Below are positions 41,326 to 51,713 of a stretch of DNA of 64,000 nt, in pieces. Source of the stretch: Xanthomonas arboricola pv. populi. Lineage in GTDB: Bacteria > Pseudomonadota > Gammaproteobacteria > Xanthomonadales > Xanthomonadaceae. The notes under the pieces are model-generated. The model did no database searches. It was not told where the DNA came from and saw only the letters and a program-made list of their open reading frames with translations. Position 1 is the first letter of the stretch, and each line of letters begins with the position of its first letter. The position numbers and the translations under genes are program-made. Location: the NCBI RefSeq assembly GCF_002939945.1, contig NZ_MDEB01000001.1, forward strand, positions 124,001 to 188,000, written 5' to 3'.

Positions 41326-44300
41326 TCATGCCGCACCCGCCAAACGTGCGGCTTCTTCCAGGTCCACGCTGACCAGGCGACTGACGCCCGGCTCGCGCAT
41401 GGTCACGCCGGAGAGCTGACGCGCGGCCTCCATCGTCGCCTTGTTGTGACTGACGAACAGGAACTGCACCTTCTCACTCATTTCCCGCACCATGTTGGCC
41501 AGGCGGCCGACATTGGCTTCGTCCAGCGGCGCGTCCACCTCGTCGAGCAGGCAGAACGGCGCGGGATTGAGCTGGAAGATCGCAAACACCAGCGCCACCG
41601 CGGTCATCGCCTTCTCGCCACCGGACAGCAGCGAGATGCTGGACACGCGCTTGCCCGGCGGGCGCGCCATGATGGTCACGCCGGTGTCGAGCAGGTCTTC
41701 GCCGGTGAGTTCCAAGTACGCATGACCACCGCCGAACAGGCGTGGATACAGCGCCTGGACGCCGGAATTGACCCGGTCGAAGGTGTCCTTGAAGCGGCCG
41801 CGGGTTTCGCGATCGATCTTGCGGATCGCTTCTTCCAGCGTCTCCAGTGCGGTGTTGAGATCCAGGTTCTGTGCGTCCAGATATTCCGAACGTTGCGCAG
41901 CTTCGCCATACTCCTGGATCGCGGCCAGGTTGACCGGTTCCAGCCGCCGCATGCGCCCGTCGATCTGGCCGACCGCCGCTTCCCACTCGGCCACATTCGC
42001 CGCCTCGGGCAGGCCGTTGACGACGTCTTCGAGCACGAAGCCGGCTTTCACCACGGCGGCCGACAGCTGTTCGGCACTGAGCACCAGCGCCTGCTGGTCG
42101 AGCTTGCGCTGCGAGATGCGCTCGCGCTGGCCCAGCGCCTGTTCGTCGCGCTGCTGGCGGGTCTGCTCGTAGCTGCGCAGCTCACCATCGATGCTCTCCA
42201 GCATGGTGCGCGCTTCGCTCAGGACGCGCTCGGTACGCACACGCTCGCTCAAGGCGGCCTGATGCTCGTGCTCCAGCGTTTCCACCGGCGAGTCGCCGTC
42301 GCTGAGCTGGGCGACCAGATCCTCCAGGCGCGTGTCGAGCTGGCCGCGCTGGCTGTCCATGCGCTCCAGCGTCTGGCTCAGGGAGGTGATCTGGGTGCGT
42401 TGCGATTCCAGCGTGAGCGCCAATGCGTGCATCGCATCGCGCACGCCACGTGCGGCATCGCGGGCCTGATCGCGCGCATCGGTGAGCTGACGACGTTCGC
42501 TCTCCAGGGCCTCACGGGTGCCTTGCAGATCGCCCATCAGGGTCACCGCGTCTTCGAGCTTGGCGCGCGCTTCGCGTGCCTGCTCGCGGCTGGCGTCCAG
42601 CGTTTCCAGCAACTGCGACAATTCGTTTTCGATGCGTTCGATGCGCGTGCGCGCGGCATCGACCTTGCCTTGCTGGCTCTGCAGCTGACCGGCCAGTTCG
42701 GACACGCTGCGATGCGCCATGTACAACTGGCGCTGCGCATCTTCGCGTTGTTGTTCGGCCGCCAGCAGCTGCTCGCGGAAGCTGCCCAGGCGCTGCTCAA
42801 GTTCGGCTTCGCGCTCCTGCAGCGTTTCGATCTGCGCGCGCAGCTCCTGGATCTCGCGCTCGCGCAGCAATGCGCCCTGCTTGGCGGCGCCGGAACGCGA
42901 TACCCGCACCCAGCCCTCGCCCAGCCGCTCGCCGCTGCGGGTGATGACCGAATCGCCCTCGGGCAGGCTGCGCTGCAGCGTGCGTGCCGCCTCCAGATCC
43001 TCGGCCGCGTGCAGGCGCGCGAGCAGGCGACGGATCGCGATCGGCCCCTGCACCTTGGCCGCCAGCGAGGTCGGCGCGAAGCTCGCGCTGTCGCCGACAC
43101 TGGACACCAGCGCGATGCGGCCATCGCCCAATTCGCCCAGCGCATCGACCAGTTGTTCGGGCGCATCCACCAGCACGCCTTCGATCAACTGCCCCAATGC
43201 GCCTTCGACCGCGTTTTCCCAGCCGCTTTCGACCGTGATGCGTTCGCCGACACGTGCCGCAGAATCCAGCCCGCGCGAGGTCAGCCACGCCACCGCCGCG
43301 CCCTGCTCCTGGCCGAGTGCGGCCTGCTGCAGGGTTTCCAGCGACGACAGCCGGCCACGCGCGGCCTGCGCCTGCTTGCGCACCTCGGCCAGTTCACCCT
43401 GGCTTGCGCGCTGTTGTTCCTGCAACCCGCCGAGCGCGTGCTTGCGCGCTTCGACCTGCTCGGTCAGCCCGTCCAGCGAGGTCTTCTGGGTTTCGTGGCG
43501 CAGCTCGATCTGCTCGAACGCCTCGGCCAGCGCGTCCAGATCCAGCCCGGCGCGCTCGTTGACCAGTGCTTCGCGGCGGCGTTCGGCTTCCAGCGACTGG
43601 CGGTCGAGATAATCGACGCGCGTGCGCTCCACCTCGCCGGCACGCGAGGCTTCGCCGGTGTCGCGGTTATGGGTTTCCCAACGCTGCTGCCAGTCGGCCA
43701 GGCGCGCCTCGGCCTCGCGTAGCGACTCCTGACGGAATTCGTGGTCGTCGCGCAGTTGTTCCAGTTGCGGTTCGGCCGCGTCCACCGCCTCGCGCAGCAC
43801 CGCCAACCTGGCCGAATCGCCGCTGATGTGCTGGGTCAGCTCCTGCAACTGGCTCTGCGCCTCATCGCGCGCCTTGTGCAGGCGATGCGAGAGTTCGCGC
43901 TGATGCTGGATCTGCTGCTCGATGCGCGCCAACGCACCACCGACCTGATACACATCGGCCTGCGCCTTGGCCACCGCTTCGGCGGCTTCCTCGCGACGCG
44001 CGCGCCCGGTTTCGATCCGCGCCTCGGCATCGCGCTGTTCGGCGATCAGCTGCTGCAGCCGGGTCTCTTCCTGATTCAATTTTTCGCGCAGACCCTGCAA
44101 CCGGCCATCCAGGCCGCGGTATTCCAGCGCCTTCCACTCGGCATCCTTGATCCGGCGCTCTTCCTGCAAGGCCTGATACTGCTCGGCCTGGCGCGCCTGG
44201 CGCTGCAAATGCGCCAGTTGCTTGGTGATCTCCTCGCGCAGGTCGCCCAGGCGATCGAGGTTCTCGCGGGTATGCCGGATACGCGTCTCGGTTTCCTTGC

Positions 44301-44829
44301 GGCGCTCCTTGTACTTGGAAATGCCGGCGGCTTCTTCCAGGTACACGCGCAGGTCTTCCGGGCGCGCCTCGATGATCTGGCTGATCATGCCCTGCTCGAT
44401 GATCGAGTAGCTGCGCGGCCCCAGGCCGGTGCCCAGGAACAGGTCGGTGATGTCGCGGCGCCGGCACTTGGTGCCGTTGAGATAGTAGGCACTGTTGCCG
44501 TCGCGGCTGACCAGGCGCTTGACCGAGATCTCGTTGAACGAGGCGAACTCGCCGCTGATGGTGTGATCGGAGTTGTCGAAGATCAGCTCCACCGTCGCCT
44601 GCGACACCGGCTTGCGCGCCGAGGAACCGGAGAAGATCACGTCGGTCAACGAGTCGCCGCGCAGGCGGCTGGCCGAACTTTCGCCCATCACCCAGCGCAC
44701 CGCATCGATGATGTTGGACTTGCCGCAGCCATTGGGACCGACGATGCCGGTCATGTTGGTGGGCAGGTGCAACGTGGTCGGGTCGACGAACGACTTGAAA
44801 CCGGACAGTTTGATCGTGGACAGGCGCAT
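41326..44829 (-). CDS. smc: Chromosome segregation protein SMC
   Basis: An 1167-residue ATPase that organises and segregates the chromosome. The N-terminal Walker A is GIVGPNGCGKSNIIDAV near residue 28. Two long coiled coils surround a hinge (about 510-640). The C-terminal ABC signature LSGGEKAMTAVAL is followed by Walker B CLLDEVDAPLDEANV. ATG 44829 begins MRLSTIKLSGFKSF, the family start; the 22 residues upstream look non-coding. It heads smc-zipA. Confidence 0.98.
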   Translation of the reverse strand: MRLSTIKLSGFKSFVDPTTLHLPTNMTGIVGPNGCGKSNIIDAVRWVMGESSASRLRGDSLTDVIFSGSSARKPVSQATVELIFDNSDHTISGEFASFNEISVKRLVSRDGNSAYYLNGTKCRRRDITDLFLGTGLGPRSYSIIEQGMISQIIEARPEDLRVYLEEAAGISKYKERRKETETRIRHTRENLDRLGDLREEITKQLAHLQRQARQAEQYQALQEERRIKDAEWKALEYRGLDGRLQGLREKLNQEETRLQQLIAEQRDAEARIETGRARREEAAEAVAKAQADVYQVGGALARIEQQIQHQRELSHRLHKARDEAQSQLQELTQHISGDSARLAVLREAVDAAEPQLEQLRDDHEFRQESLREAEARLADWQQRWETHNRDTGEASRAGEVERTRVDYLDRQSLEAERRREALVNERAGLDLDALAEAFEQIELRHETQKTSLDGLTEQVEARKHALGGLQEQQRASQGELAEVRKQAQAARGRLSSLETLQQAALGQEQGAAVAWLTSRGLDSAARVGERITVESGWENAVEGALGQLIEGVLVDAPEQLVDALGELGDGRIALVSSVGDSASFAPTSLAAKVQGPIAIRRLLARLHAAEDLEAARTLQRSLPEGDSVITRSGERLGEGWVRVSRSGAAKQGALLREREIQELRAQIETLQEREAELEQRLGSFREQLLAAEQQREDAQRQLYMAHRSVSELAGQLQSQQGKVDAARTRIERIENELSQLLETLDASREQAREARAKLEDAVTLMGDLQGTREALESERRQLTDARDQARDAARGVRDAMHALALTLESQRTQITSLSQTLERMDSQRGQLDTRLEDLVAQLSDGDSPVETLEHEHQAALSERVRTERVLSEARTMLESIDGELRSYEQTRQQRDEQALGQRERISQRKLDQQALVLSAEQLSAAVVKAGFVLEDVVNGLPEAANVAEWEAAVGQIDGRMRRLEPVNLAAIQEYGEAAQRSEYLDAQNLDLNTALETLEEAIRKIDRETRGRFKDTFDRVNSGVQALYPRLFGGGHAYLELTGEDLLDTGVTIMARPPGKRVSSISLLSGGEKAMTAVALVFAIFQLNPAPFCLLDEVDAPLDEANVGRLANMVREMSEKVQFLFVSHNKATMEAARQLSGVTMREPGVSRLVSVDLEEAARLAGAA

Positions 44830-44990
44830 GGGGCTGAAGGTTCCGGGCACCGCACGGGCGAGGCCGGCAGGCGCTTTTTCCTGTGAAGCCGGCACCTAAG
44901 CCCTTGATCCACAAGATCTGTGGGCCGTGGAACCGGCAATGGAGCACGAGTATAGCGGGCCTGCCATCGCTGGCGTGGCCGCAGAAAGAC

Positions 44991-45016
44991 GAAGGGCGCC
45001 TAACCAGGCGCCCTTC
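44991..45016 (-). terminator. rplI terminator
   Basis: GAAGGGCGCCT (44991-45001) and AGGCGCCCTTC (45006-45016) form a perfect 11-bp stem with a 4-nt loop. On the minus strand GTCTTTCT follows. It lies 21 nt after the rplI stop. Confidence 0.85.
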
Positions 45017-45037
45017 GGGTACAGCGTACAGCGTGGA

Positions 45038-45487
45038 TCAGGCGTCGGATTCGACGATGACCTTGACCGAGGTTTCCACATCGGCGTGCAGGTGCAGCAC
45101 AACGTCGTACTCGCCGACATTGCGGAATGCGCCTTCGCCCAGGATCACTTCGCTCTTTTCCAGCGGCAGGCCGGCGGCGGTGAACGCCTCGGCGATGTCG
45201 CGCGGACCGACCGAGCCGTACAGCTTGCCCTCGGTCGACGCATGCGCGCCGATGGTGACGCTGGCGCCTTCGAACTTGCCGGCGCGGCTCTGTGCATCGG
45301 CCAGGATGGTGTTGGCCTTGGCTTCGTAATCGGCACGCTTGGCTTCGAACGCTTCGACGTTGGCGGCGGTGGCCGGAACGGCCTTGCCCTGCGGCACGAG
45401 GAAGTTGCGGCCGTAACCCGGCTTGACGCTGACCTTGTCGCCCAGGCCGCCGAGGTTGGTCACTTTCTGCAGAAGAATCAGATCCAT
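45038..45487 (-). CDS. rplI: 50S ribosomal protein L9
   Basis: A 149-residue ribosomal protein that binds 23S rRNA. The N-terminal domain starts [20 protein letters not shown] and holds the L9 signature [13 protein letters not shown]; a long helix (about 42-75) leads to the C-terminal domain. Last gene of rpsF-rpsR-rplI, with a 200-nt gap after rpsR that holds a hairpin and G-rich microrepeats. Confidence 0.98.
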   Translation of the reverse strand: MDLILLQKVTNLGGLGDKVSVKPGYGRNFLVPQGKAVPATAANVEAFEAKRADYEAKANTILADAQSRAGKFEGASVTIGAHASTEGKLYGSVGPRDIAEAFTAAGLPLEKSEVILGEGAFRNVGEYDVVLHLHADVETSVKVIVESDA

Positions 45488-45552
45488 GGTGGTGCTCCGT
45501 TATTCGTTAGCGCCGGCGCTTTGGCCGACGCAACGTTTGCTGTCCGAAAAGA

Positions 45553-45582
45553 CGGGATTCGGGAATCGGGATTTGGGAATCG
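45553..45582. repeat. GGGAATCG microrepeat, rpsR-rplI gap
   Basis: The run GGGATTCGGGAATCGGGATT continues as TTGGGAATCG. The same short unit recurs at 27132-27158 (GATTCGGGAATCG repeated) and around 61421-61584. It is a low-complexity intergenic family, probably spread by slippage or by an unknown process. Confidence 0.7.
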
Positions 45583-45635
45583 CAAAAGCACGATCAACAC
45601 CGCATCTCGAATGACCGGCCTCTATATTTTAATAA

Positions 45636-45655
45636 CCCGCACACGGATGTGCGGG
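45636..45655 (-). terminator. Hairpin between rpsR and rplI
   Basis: CCCGCACA (45636-45643) and TGTGCGGG (45648-45655) form an 8-bp stem with a 4-nt loop. On the minus strand TTATTAAAATATA follows. It may partly end transcription after rpsR and so adjust rplI output. Confidence 0.6.
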
Positions 45656-45687
45656 CTTTTGTGAGGGACTCACATCAACGACTCGGA

Positions 45688-45918
45688 TTAAACGTCGTGG
45701 TTGTCCGTGTACGGGATCAGCGCCAGGAAACGCGAGCGCTTGACGGCCGTAGCCAGCTGACGCTGGTACTTGGACTTGGTACCGGTCACGCGGCTCGGCA
45801 CGATCTTGCCGTTCTCGGTGAGGTACTGACGCAGGGTGTTGAGATCCTTGTAATCGATCTCCTTGACGCCCTCGGCGGTGAACTTGCAGAACTTGCGACG
45901 ACGGAAGAACTTGGACAT
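45688..45918 (-). CDS. rpsR: 30S ribosomal protein S18
   Basis: A 76-residue S18 that pairs with S6 on the 30S platform. It carries [14 protein letters not shown] at the start and the family signature [23 protein letters not shown] followed by [11 protein letters not shown]. It is 11 nt after rpsF. Confidence 0.98.
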   Translation of the reverse strand: MSKFFRRRKFCKFTAEGVKEIDYKDLNTLRQYLTENGKIVPSRVTGTKSKYQRQLATAVKRSRFLALIPYTDNHDV

Positions 45919-45929
45919 GACAGCGCTCC

Positions 45930-46364
45930 TTAAGCGGCTTCGGCGTTGTCGCCGTCGGTATCGGTGGCGGCAGGTGCAGCATCGCCCTCATCGTCATCAC
46001 GACGACGACGCTCGCTACGCTCGGGCTTGTCGCCCTTCTCGTCCTTGCTCTTCATGATCAGCGACTGCTCGGTGTCAGGGCCATCGCGCTTGACGACCAG
46101 GTGACGCAGCACCGCATCGTTGAAGCGGAAGCTTTCCACCAGCTCGCTCAGCACGGCCTGGTCGACTTCGATATTGAGCAGCACGTAGTGCGCCTTCACC
46201 AGGTTCTGGATCGGGTAGGCCAGCTGACGACGGCCCCAGTCTTCCAGACGGTGGATGGTGCCGTTACCGCCCTCGATCAGCGACTTGTAGCGCTCGATCA
46301 TGGCCGGGACCTGTTCGCTCTGATCCGGGTGGACCAGGAACACGACTTCGTAATGACGACTCAT
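45930..46364 (-). CDS. rpsF: 30S ribosomal protein S6
   Basis: A 144-residue S6. The ferredoxin-like fold covers about residues 1-100 ([48 protein letters not shown]). The tail of about 40 residues is highly charged and then acidic ([20 protein letters not shown]), longer than in many species. In some species S6 tails are glutamylated, but that cannot be judged here. First gene of rpsF-rpsR-rplI; GAAAGGTAA precedes the ATG. Confidence 0.98.
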   Translation of the reverse strand: MSRHYEVVFLVHPDQSEQVPAMIERYKSLIEGGNGTIHRLEDWGRRQLAYPIQNLVKAHYVLLNIEVDQAVLSELVESFRFNDAVLRHLVVKRDGPDTEQSLIMKSKDEKGDKPERSERRRRDDDEGDAAPAATDTDGDNAEAA

Positions 46365-46682
46365 GTTGTATTACCTTTCGGATGTGGCCACGTGGGCCGG
46401 ACAGCTCCCCGGTGAACCGCGCGAGGCGGCCGGTGGAGCAAGGATTCCCGCCCGGAACCTGGCAGGAAGCAGGAAAGTATGGCAGTTCAGGCGCTTAGCC
46501 GCAACCGGGCGTACTGCCGGGGAGGCTTAAGAGCCCCGCTCCCCTCGGGAGAGGGGTTGGGGTGAGGGTCCGGGGGGCGAAGCCTGCGCAGAATTCGACG
46601 ACTCATGGCTTCGCTCCGTCCCCTCATCCGCCCTTCGGGCACCTTCTCCCGGTGGGAGAAGGGATAGCGCGCGCCGGCCGGC
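46365..46682. other. Gene-free interval upstream of rpsF
   Basis: These 318 bp hold the rpsF leader (about 46365-46500, GC-rich with several possible stems containing CCGG) and the intergenic repeat copy at 46530-46664. Leaders of rpsF-rpsR operons in other bacteria bind the S6:S18 pair; whether this one does cannot be decided by eye. No gene is seen. Confidence 0.5.
46530..46664. repeat. Intergenic palindromic repeat, copy 2
   Basis: It begins with a GCTCCCCTC-GG-GAGAGGGG hairpin, continues TTGGGGTGAGGGTCCGG and GGCGAAGCC, then CCCCTCATCCGCCC and a perfect hairpin CCTTCTCCC-GGT-GGGAGAAGG (46642-46662). It shares these blocks with 40378-40536 in the opposite orientation. Its position suits a terminator for the IscA-type gene. 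Confidence 0.75.
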
Positions 46683-47021
46683 TCAGCGATGCTCGGCTTC
46701 GGTCGTAAAGCTTTCCCCGCACCCGCACTCGGCAGTCGCGTTGGGATTGCGGAAGGTGAAGGTCTCGCTGAGACCGTGCTTGCCGAAATCGATGCAGGTG
46801 CCGTCGACCAGCGGCAGGCTGACCGGGTCGACGAAGATACGCACGCCCTCCTGCTCGAATACCGCATCGTTGTCGCGCTTCTCGCGCGCCAGGTCGGTGA
46901 CATGGCCCCAGCCCGAACAACCGGTCTTGGTCACGCCGAAGCGCAGACCCAGCGTCCCCGGGGTCTGCTGCACGAAACGCTGCACGCGCTCCAGCGCGGC
47001 GGGGGTGAGGCTGATGGCCAT
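46683..47021 (-). CDS. HesB/IscA-type iron-sulfur cluster carrier
   Basis: A 112-residue A-type Fe-S carrier that passes clusters to apo-proteins. The three ligand Cys are visible: GCSGWG and ECGCGESF. The body [14 protein letters not shown] through [17 protein letters not shown] is closest to IscA by eye. No isc or suf gene is adjacent, so I give no symbol; ErpA is the alternative. ATG 47021 gives the family N-terminus. It is divergent from asnS. Confidence 0.9.
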   Translation of the reverse strand: MAISLTPAALERVQRFVQQTPGTLGLRFGVTKTGCSGWGHVTDLAREKRDNDAVFEQEGVRIFVDPVSLPLVDGTCIDFGKHGLSETFTFRNPNATAECGCGESFTTEAEHR

Positions 47022-47227
47022 GGGTGTGCTCCGGAAACGATGGTGGCGAGTATAGCGAGGCTGCGCCAACCGGGGCTGCACCCGCTGATACGACGTGTTC
47101 CCCAGATGGGGCCATGTCCAGTCGTCGACAAGCGCGAGCACCGGCAAGCGGTTCAGATGCTCGCGCCAGCGCGCCCGCAGCCAGTAAACTCGCAGACCAT
47201 TCAAAGTCGCTACGGCGAGGACAAGTC

Positions 47228-48622
<1,395 letters not shown>

Positions 48623-48623
48623 T

Positions 48624-48878
48624 GTGAGCCTGCTGGCCGCCAGCACGCTGCAGTTGCCGGCCTTCACAGTGGCGTTGCCGGGCGCCGGCAGCGCCGGCGT
48701 GCGCGGCGTCCGGCTGGCGCAGCTGGCAGCGGCGCATTCGAGTCCAGGTGCCTGGTGGCAGGGCGACACGGCACGCAGGGCGATCATCCATGCCGTGCGT
48801 CCGTTATGGTGGACCATCGCTGCGCTGGTGGTCGGCGCAGCACTTCCCCAACGCGCACTGAGGCCGGCGGGCACATGA
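48624..48878 (+). CDS. Small hypothetical protein downstream of asnS
   Basis: An 84-residue protein starting at GTG 48624, two bases after the asnS stop. The N-terminal half is Ala/Leu/Gly-rich (LQLPAFTVALPGAGSAGVRG); a hydrophobic stretch PLWWTIAALVVGAALP near residues 58-73 could span the membrane. Its stop overlaps the next start by 4 nt. I recognise no family. The tight packing supports translation, but sequence evidence alone is weak. Confidence 0.55.
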   Translation: MSLLAASTLQLPAFTVALPGAGSAGVRGVRLAQLAAAHSSPGAWWQGDTARRAIIHAVRPLWWTIAALVVGAALPQRALRPAGT

Positions 48879-49180
48879 CCCTGTTCTTCGCACTGTGTTT
48901 TGTCGGTGTCGCCGTCGCCGGGCTCACCGCCTTGCTGATCTTCTGGCCACTGACGCTGGTGCACCTGCGCGACCGTCATCCCGAGACGCTGGCCAGTTTC
49001 GGCGAGCCGGCCTTCATCAGTCCTGCGGGGCTGCGTTGGTTGCTGACGCGGCGCTACCGCAGCCATCGCGACAGTGCGCTGTCCGGCCTGGCCACACCCG
49101 CCTGGCTGTCGCTGCTGACCATCTTCTTCGGCCTGGGCATGGCGGCCCTGCTCGGCCTGCTTTCCAAGGTAATGCCATGA
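48875..49180 (+). CDS. Small two-helix membrane protein
   Basis: A 101-residue protein with a hydrophobic helix at each end (about 2-27 and 76-97) and a basic middle (HLRDRHPETLASFGEPAF, LLTRRYRSHRDSA). The layout resembles UspB-type two-helix proteins, but similarity is only architectural. It overlaps both neighbours by 4 nt, so it is translationally coupled. Function unknown. Confidence 0.7.
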   Translation: MTLFFALCFVGVAVAGLTALLIFWPLTLVHLRDRHPETLASFGEPAFISPAGLRWLLTRRYRSHRDSALSGLATPAWLSLLTIFFGLGMAALLGLLSKVMP

Positions 49181-49503
49181 ATACACAGCAAGACACCGCA
49201 CAGGACGACCACGATTCGTGGTGGCTGGCCACGATCGGCCGCACGCTGATCTGGGCGCGCTTGCGCGTCAAGCAGGCCGGTACCGCCGAGGTCCTGGACA
49301 GCGATGGCAAGATCCTGCCCTACGACAGCGAAGACAGCGCCCGCGCGGCCTTGTTCGATGCCGAATTCGTCGCGCTAGACGGGCTGGACGAAGAAGACGC
49401 GCTGATGCGTGGTTTCTCGCTCGACGAGGTGTCGCCGCCACGCGGCGGCGACGATCCGGACCTGCGCGAACGCATGGTGCTGACCCTGGGCGGTCGCGCC
49501 TGA
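49177..49503 (+). CDS. Small acidic hypothetical protein
   Basis: A 108-residue acidic soluble protein (EVLDSDGKILPYDSEDSARAA, ALDGLDEEDALMRGFSLDEV). No signal, membrane helix or known motif. It overlaps the previous gene by 4 nt and is followed 1 nt later by the PaiB-like gene, so asnS to paiB-like may be one transcript. I recognise no family. Confidence 0.65.
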   Translation: MNTQQDTAQDDHDSWWLATIGRTLIWARLRVKQAGTAEVLDSDGKILPYDSEDSARAALFDAEFVALDGLDEEDALMRGFSLDEVSPPRGGDDPDLRERMVLTLGGRA

Positions 49504-49504
49504 C

Positions 49505-50143
49505 ATGTACGCCCCACGCACGTTCGCACAGACCGATCTGGCCTTGCTGGACTGGCTGATCGCGCGCGACCCGTTCGTCACCGTGATCAGCCAGGGCGAC
49601 GACGGGCAGCCGGCGATCTCGCATCTGCCGGTGCTGTACCGACGTCAGGCGCAGGCAGTGATCATCGAAGGCCACTGGGCGCGCCCCAATCCGCAGGCAC
49701 GCAGCCCAGGCGATGCGGTGATCGTGGTGCAGGGTCCGCACGCCTATGTGTCGCCGAGCTGGTATCTGGACAAGGAAGCGGCCGCACGCGTGCCGACCTG
49801 GAATTACGCCGTGGCGCATCTGCATGGACGGTGCGAGCAGGTCAGCGATGAGGCGGAGCTGGGCGATCTGATCGGCCGCACGAGCACGCACTTCGAGAAG
49901 CGCGTGGGCAGCGACTGGCTGTTCGAGATGGAGCGCGACAGCCACCGCCGCCAGCTGCGCGGCCTGGTCGGCTTCCGCTTCGTTCCCAGCCGCATCGAGC
50001 TGACCTTCAAGCTCAGCCAGAACCACCCGGCCGGTAATGTTGCTGCCGTGAGCGATGCACTGCAGCAACAGGCGTCCACCGACTCCCGCGAGCTGGCGTC
50101 GCTGATGCGCGATGCCTTGCAGGCACGCGATGGCGCGGCCTGA
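49505..50143 (+). CDS. PaiB-like FMN-binding protein
   Basis: A 212-residue protein of the FMN-binding split-barrel PaiB family, annotated as negative transcriptional regulators from Bacillus PaiB. Visible motifs: ISHLPVLYRR, GHWARPNPQA, PHAYVSPSWY and VPTWNYAVAHLHG, then a C-terminal GLVGFRFVPSRIELTFKLSQN. There is no DNA-binding motif, so a flavin enzyme role is as likely. Probably co-transcribed with the small genes upstream. Confidence 0.88.
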   Translation: MYAPRTFAQTDLALLDWLIARDPFVTVISQGDDGQPAISHLPVLYRRQAQAVIIEGHWARPNPQARSPGDAVIVVQGPHAYVSPSWYLDKEAAARVPTWNYAVAHLHGRCEQVSDEAELGDLIGRTSTHFEKRVGSDWLFEMERDSHRRQLRGLVGFRFVPSRIELTFKLSQNHPAGNVAAVSDALQQQASTDSRELASLMRDALQARDGAA

Positions 50144-50233
50144 GCGGCCCCATACAGCGTCGATTTCAGCATCACTGCCTATCGCTCATCTGTCGATCAC
50201 ACACTGCCCTTCGTCCTCTGGAATACTGCGCGC

Positions 50234-50896
50234 ATGAACGAGCTCAACCATTTGCTTGAAAACAACCGCGCCTGGTCCGAGCGCATCCGTCACGAGGACC
50301 CGGAATTCTTCTCCAAGCTGTCCACCCAGCAGACGCCGGAGTATCTGTGGATCGGCTGCTCGGACTCGCGCGTGCCGGCCAACCAGATCATCGACATGGC
50401 GCCGGGCGAGGTGTTCGTCCATCGCAATATCGCCAACGTGGTGGTGCACACCGATCTGAACTGCCTGTCGGTGATCCAGTTCGCCGTCGACGTGCTCAAG
50501 GTCAAGCACATCCTGGTGGTCGGCCATTACGGCTGCGGCGGCGTGTTTGCCAGCCTGACCCAGAAGCGCATGGGCCTGGTCGACAACTGGATCCGCCACG
50601 TCACCGATGTGGCCGACAAGCACGAGGCGTGCCTGCACGACGCGGGCGACCTGCCGGTGCAGCATGCGCGCCTGTGCGAGCTCAACGTGCTCGAGCAGGT
50701 GGTCAATGTCTGCCGCACCACCATCGTGCGAGATGCCTGGGACCGCGGCCAGGAACTGTGCGTGCATGGCTGGGTCTACAGCCTGCGCGACGGACGTGCG
50801 CACGACCTGGGCATGTCGATCGACCGCCCCGAGCTGCTGCAGGAACGCTACGACGCCGCGCTGACGCAGATCCAGGCCGATCACGCCGAACGCTGA
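50234..50896 (+). CDS. can: Beta-class carbonic anhydrase
   Basis: A 220-residue zinc enzyme that interconverts CO2 and bicarbonate. Zinc ligands and catalytic dyad are in register with E. coli Can: Cys42, Asp44 ([14 protein letters not shown]), His98 and Cys101 ([10 protein letters not shown]). Length matches. It stands alone between the PaiB-like gene and nbaC. Confidence 0.97.
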   Translation: MNELNHLLENNRAWSERIRHEDPEFFSKLSTQQTPEYLWIGCSDSRVPANQIIDMAPGEVFVHRNIANVVVHTDLNCLSVIQFAVDVLKVKHILVVGHYGCGGVFASLTQKRMGLVDNWIRHVTDVADKHEACLHDAGDLPVQHARLCELNVLEQVVNVCRTTIVRDAWDRGQELCVHGWVYSLRDGRAHDLGMSIDRPELLQERYDAALTQIQADHAER

Positions 50897-50981
50897 GCCG
50901 CACCCGCACACCGTCCCGCCGCGGCGCCCATCGGCGCCGTCGGTTGGCTATGCTGGACGTCTTCTTTGCCGAGGAACGTCG

Positions 50982-51512
50982 ATGCTGGTCCCGCCGATCA
51001 ACCTGCATGCCTGGATCGAGCAATACCGCCACCTGCTCAAGCCGCCGGTGGGCAATAAATGCATCCAGCAGGACGGCTTCATCATCATGATCGTCGGCGG
51101 GCCGAATGCGCGCACCGACTATCACTACGACGAAGGCCCGGAGTGGTTCTTCCAGCTCGAAGGACAGATGGTGCTGAAGGTGCAGGACGCAGGCGTCGCA
51201 CGCGACATCCCGATCCGCGCCGGCGAGATCTTCCTGCTGCCGCCCAAGGTGCCGCATTCGCCGCAGCGCGCGGCCGGCTCGATCGGCCTGGTGATCGAAC
51301 GCGAGCGCCTGCCCAACGAGCAGGACGGCCTGCAGTGGTACTGCCCGCAGTGCAATCACAAGCTGTACGAGGCGATGTTTCCGCTGCAGGACATCGAAAC
51401 CGATTTTCCGCCGGTGTTCGATCATTTCTACCGCTCGCTCGCGCTGCGCACCTGCACCCAGTGCGGGCATCTGCACCCTGCGCCGGAGCGCTATGCCGCT
51501 GTCCAGGCATGA
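50982..51512 (+). CDS. nbaC: 3-hydroxyanthranilate 3,4-dioxygenase
   Basis: A 176-residue Fe(II) cupin that opens 3-hydroxyanthranilate to the precursor of quinolinate. Iron ligands lie in [17 protein letters not shown] and the later [11 protein letters not shown]. The C-terminus has the bacterial rubredoxin-like site with two CxxC pairs (WYCPQCNH and [11 protein letters not shown]). First gene of the nbaC-FUSC-kynU-kmo group. The following 201 bp up to the FUSC gene hold no convincing gene. Confidence 0.97.
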   Translation: MLVPPINLHAWIEQYRHLLKPPVGNKCIQQDGFIIMIVGGPNARTDYHYDEGPEWFFQLEGQMVLKVQDAGVARDIPIRAGEIFLLPPKVPHSPQRAAGSIGLVIERERLPNEQDGLQWYCPQCNHKLYEAMFPLQDIETDFPPVFDHFYRSLALRTCTQCGHLHPAPERYAAVQA

Positions 51513-51713
51513 GCGGGCCATGGCGCGTGGCACTGCCGGGCACGCGTTGCGCAGGTCTTCGACCGCGTTCGCTCGGCGGCCGGTCGTGTGCGCGTCACGG
51601 CGACATCGCAATGCCGCGCAACGCAATGACGATGCAGCTGTCCGCATCGCACTCCGTTTCGACTGTATGCGCGCGCCGCAGCCACGCTGTGCGTCCGCGT
51701 TGAACCCCATGCC

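Noticed and set aside
41275..43722. An 815-codon open frame antisense to smc
   Set aside because: It mirrors the smc codon pattern and yields Leu/His/Arg-rich non-protein sequence.
51513..51713. Possible small gene between nbaC and the FUSC gene
   Set aside because: Only a shifted continuation of frames overlapping nbaC is open, with Arg/Ser/Cys-rich content.
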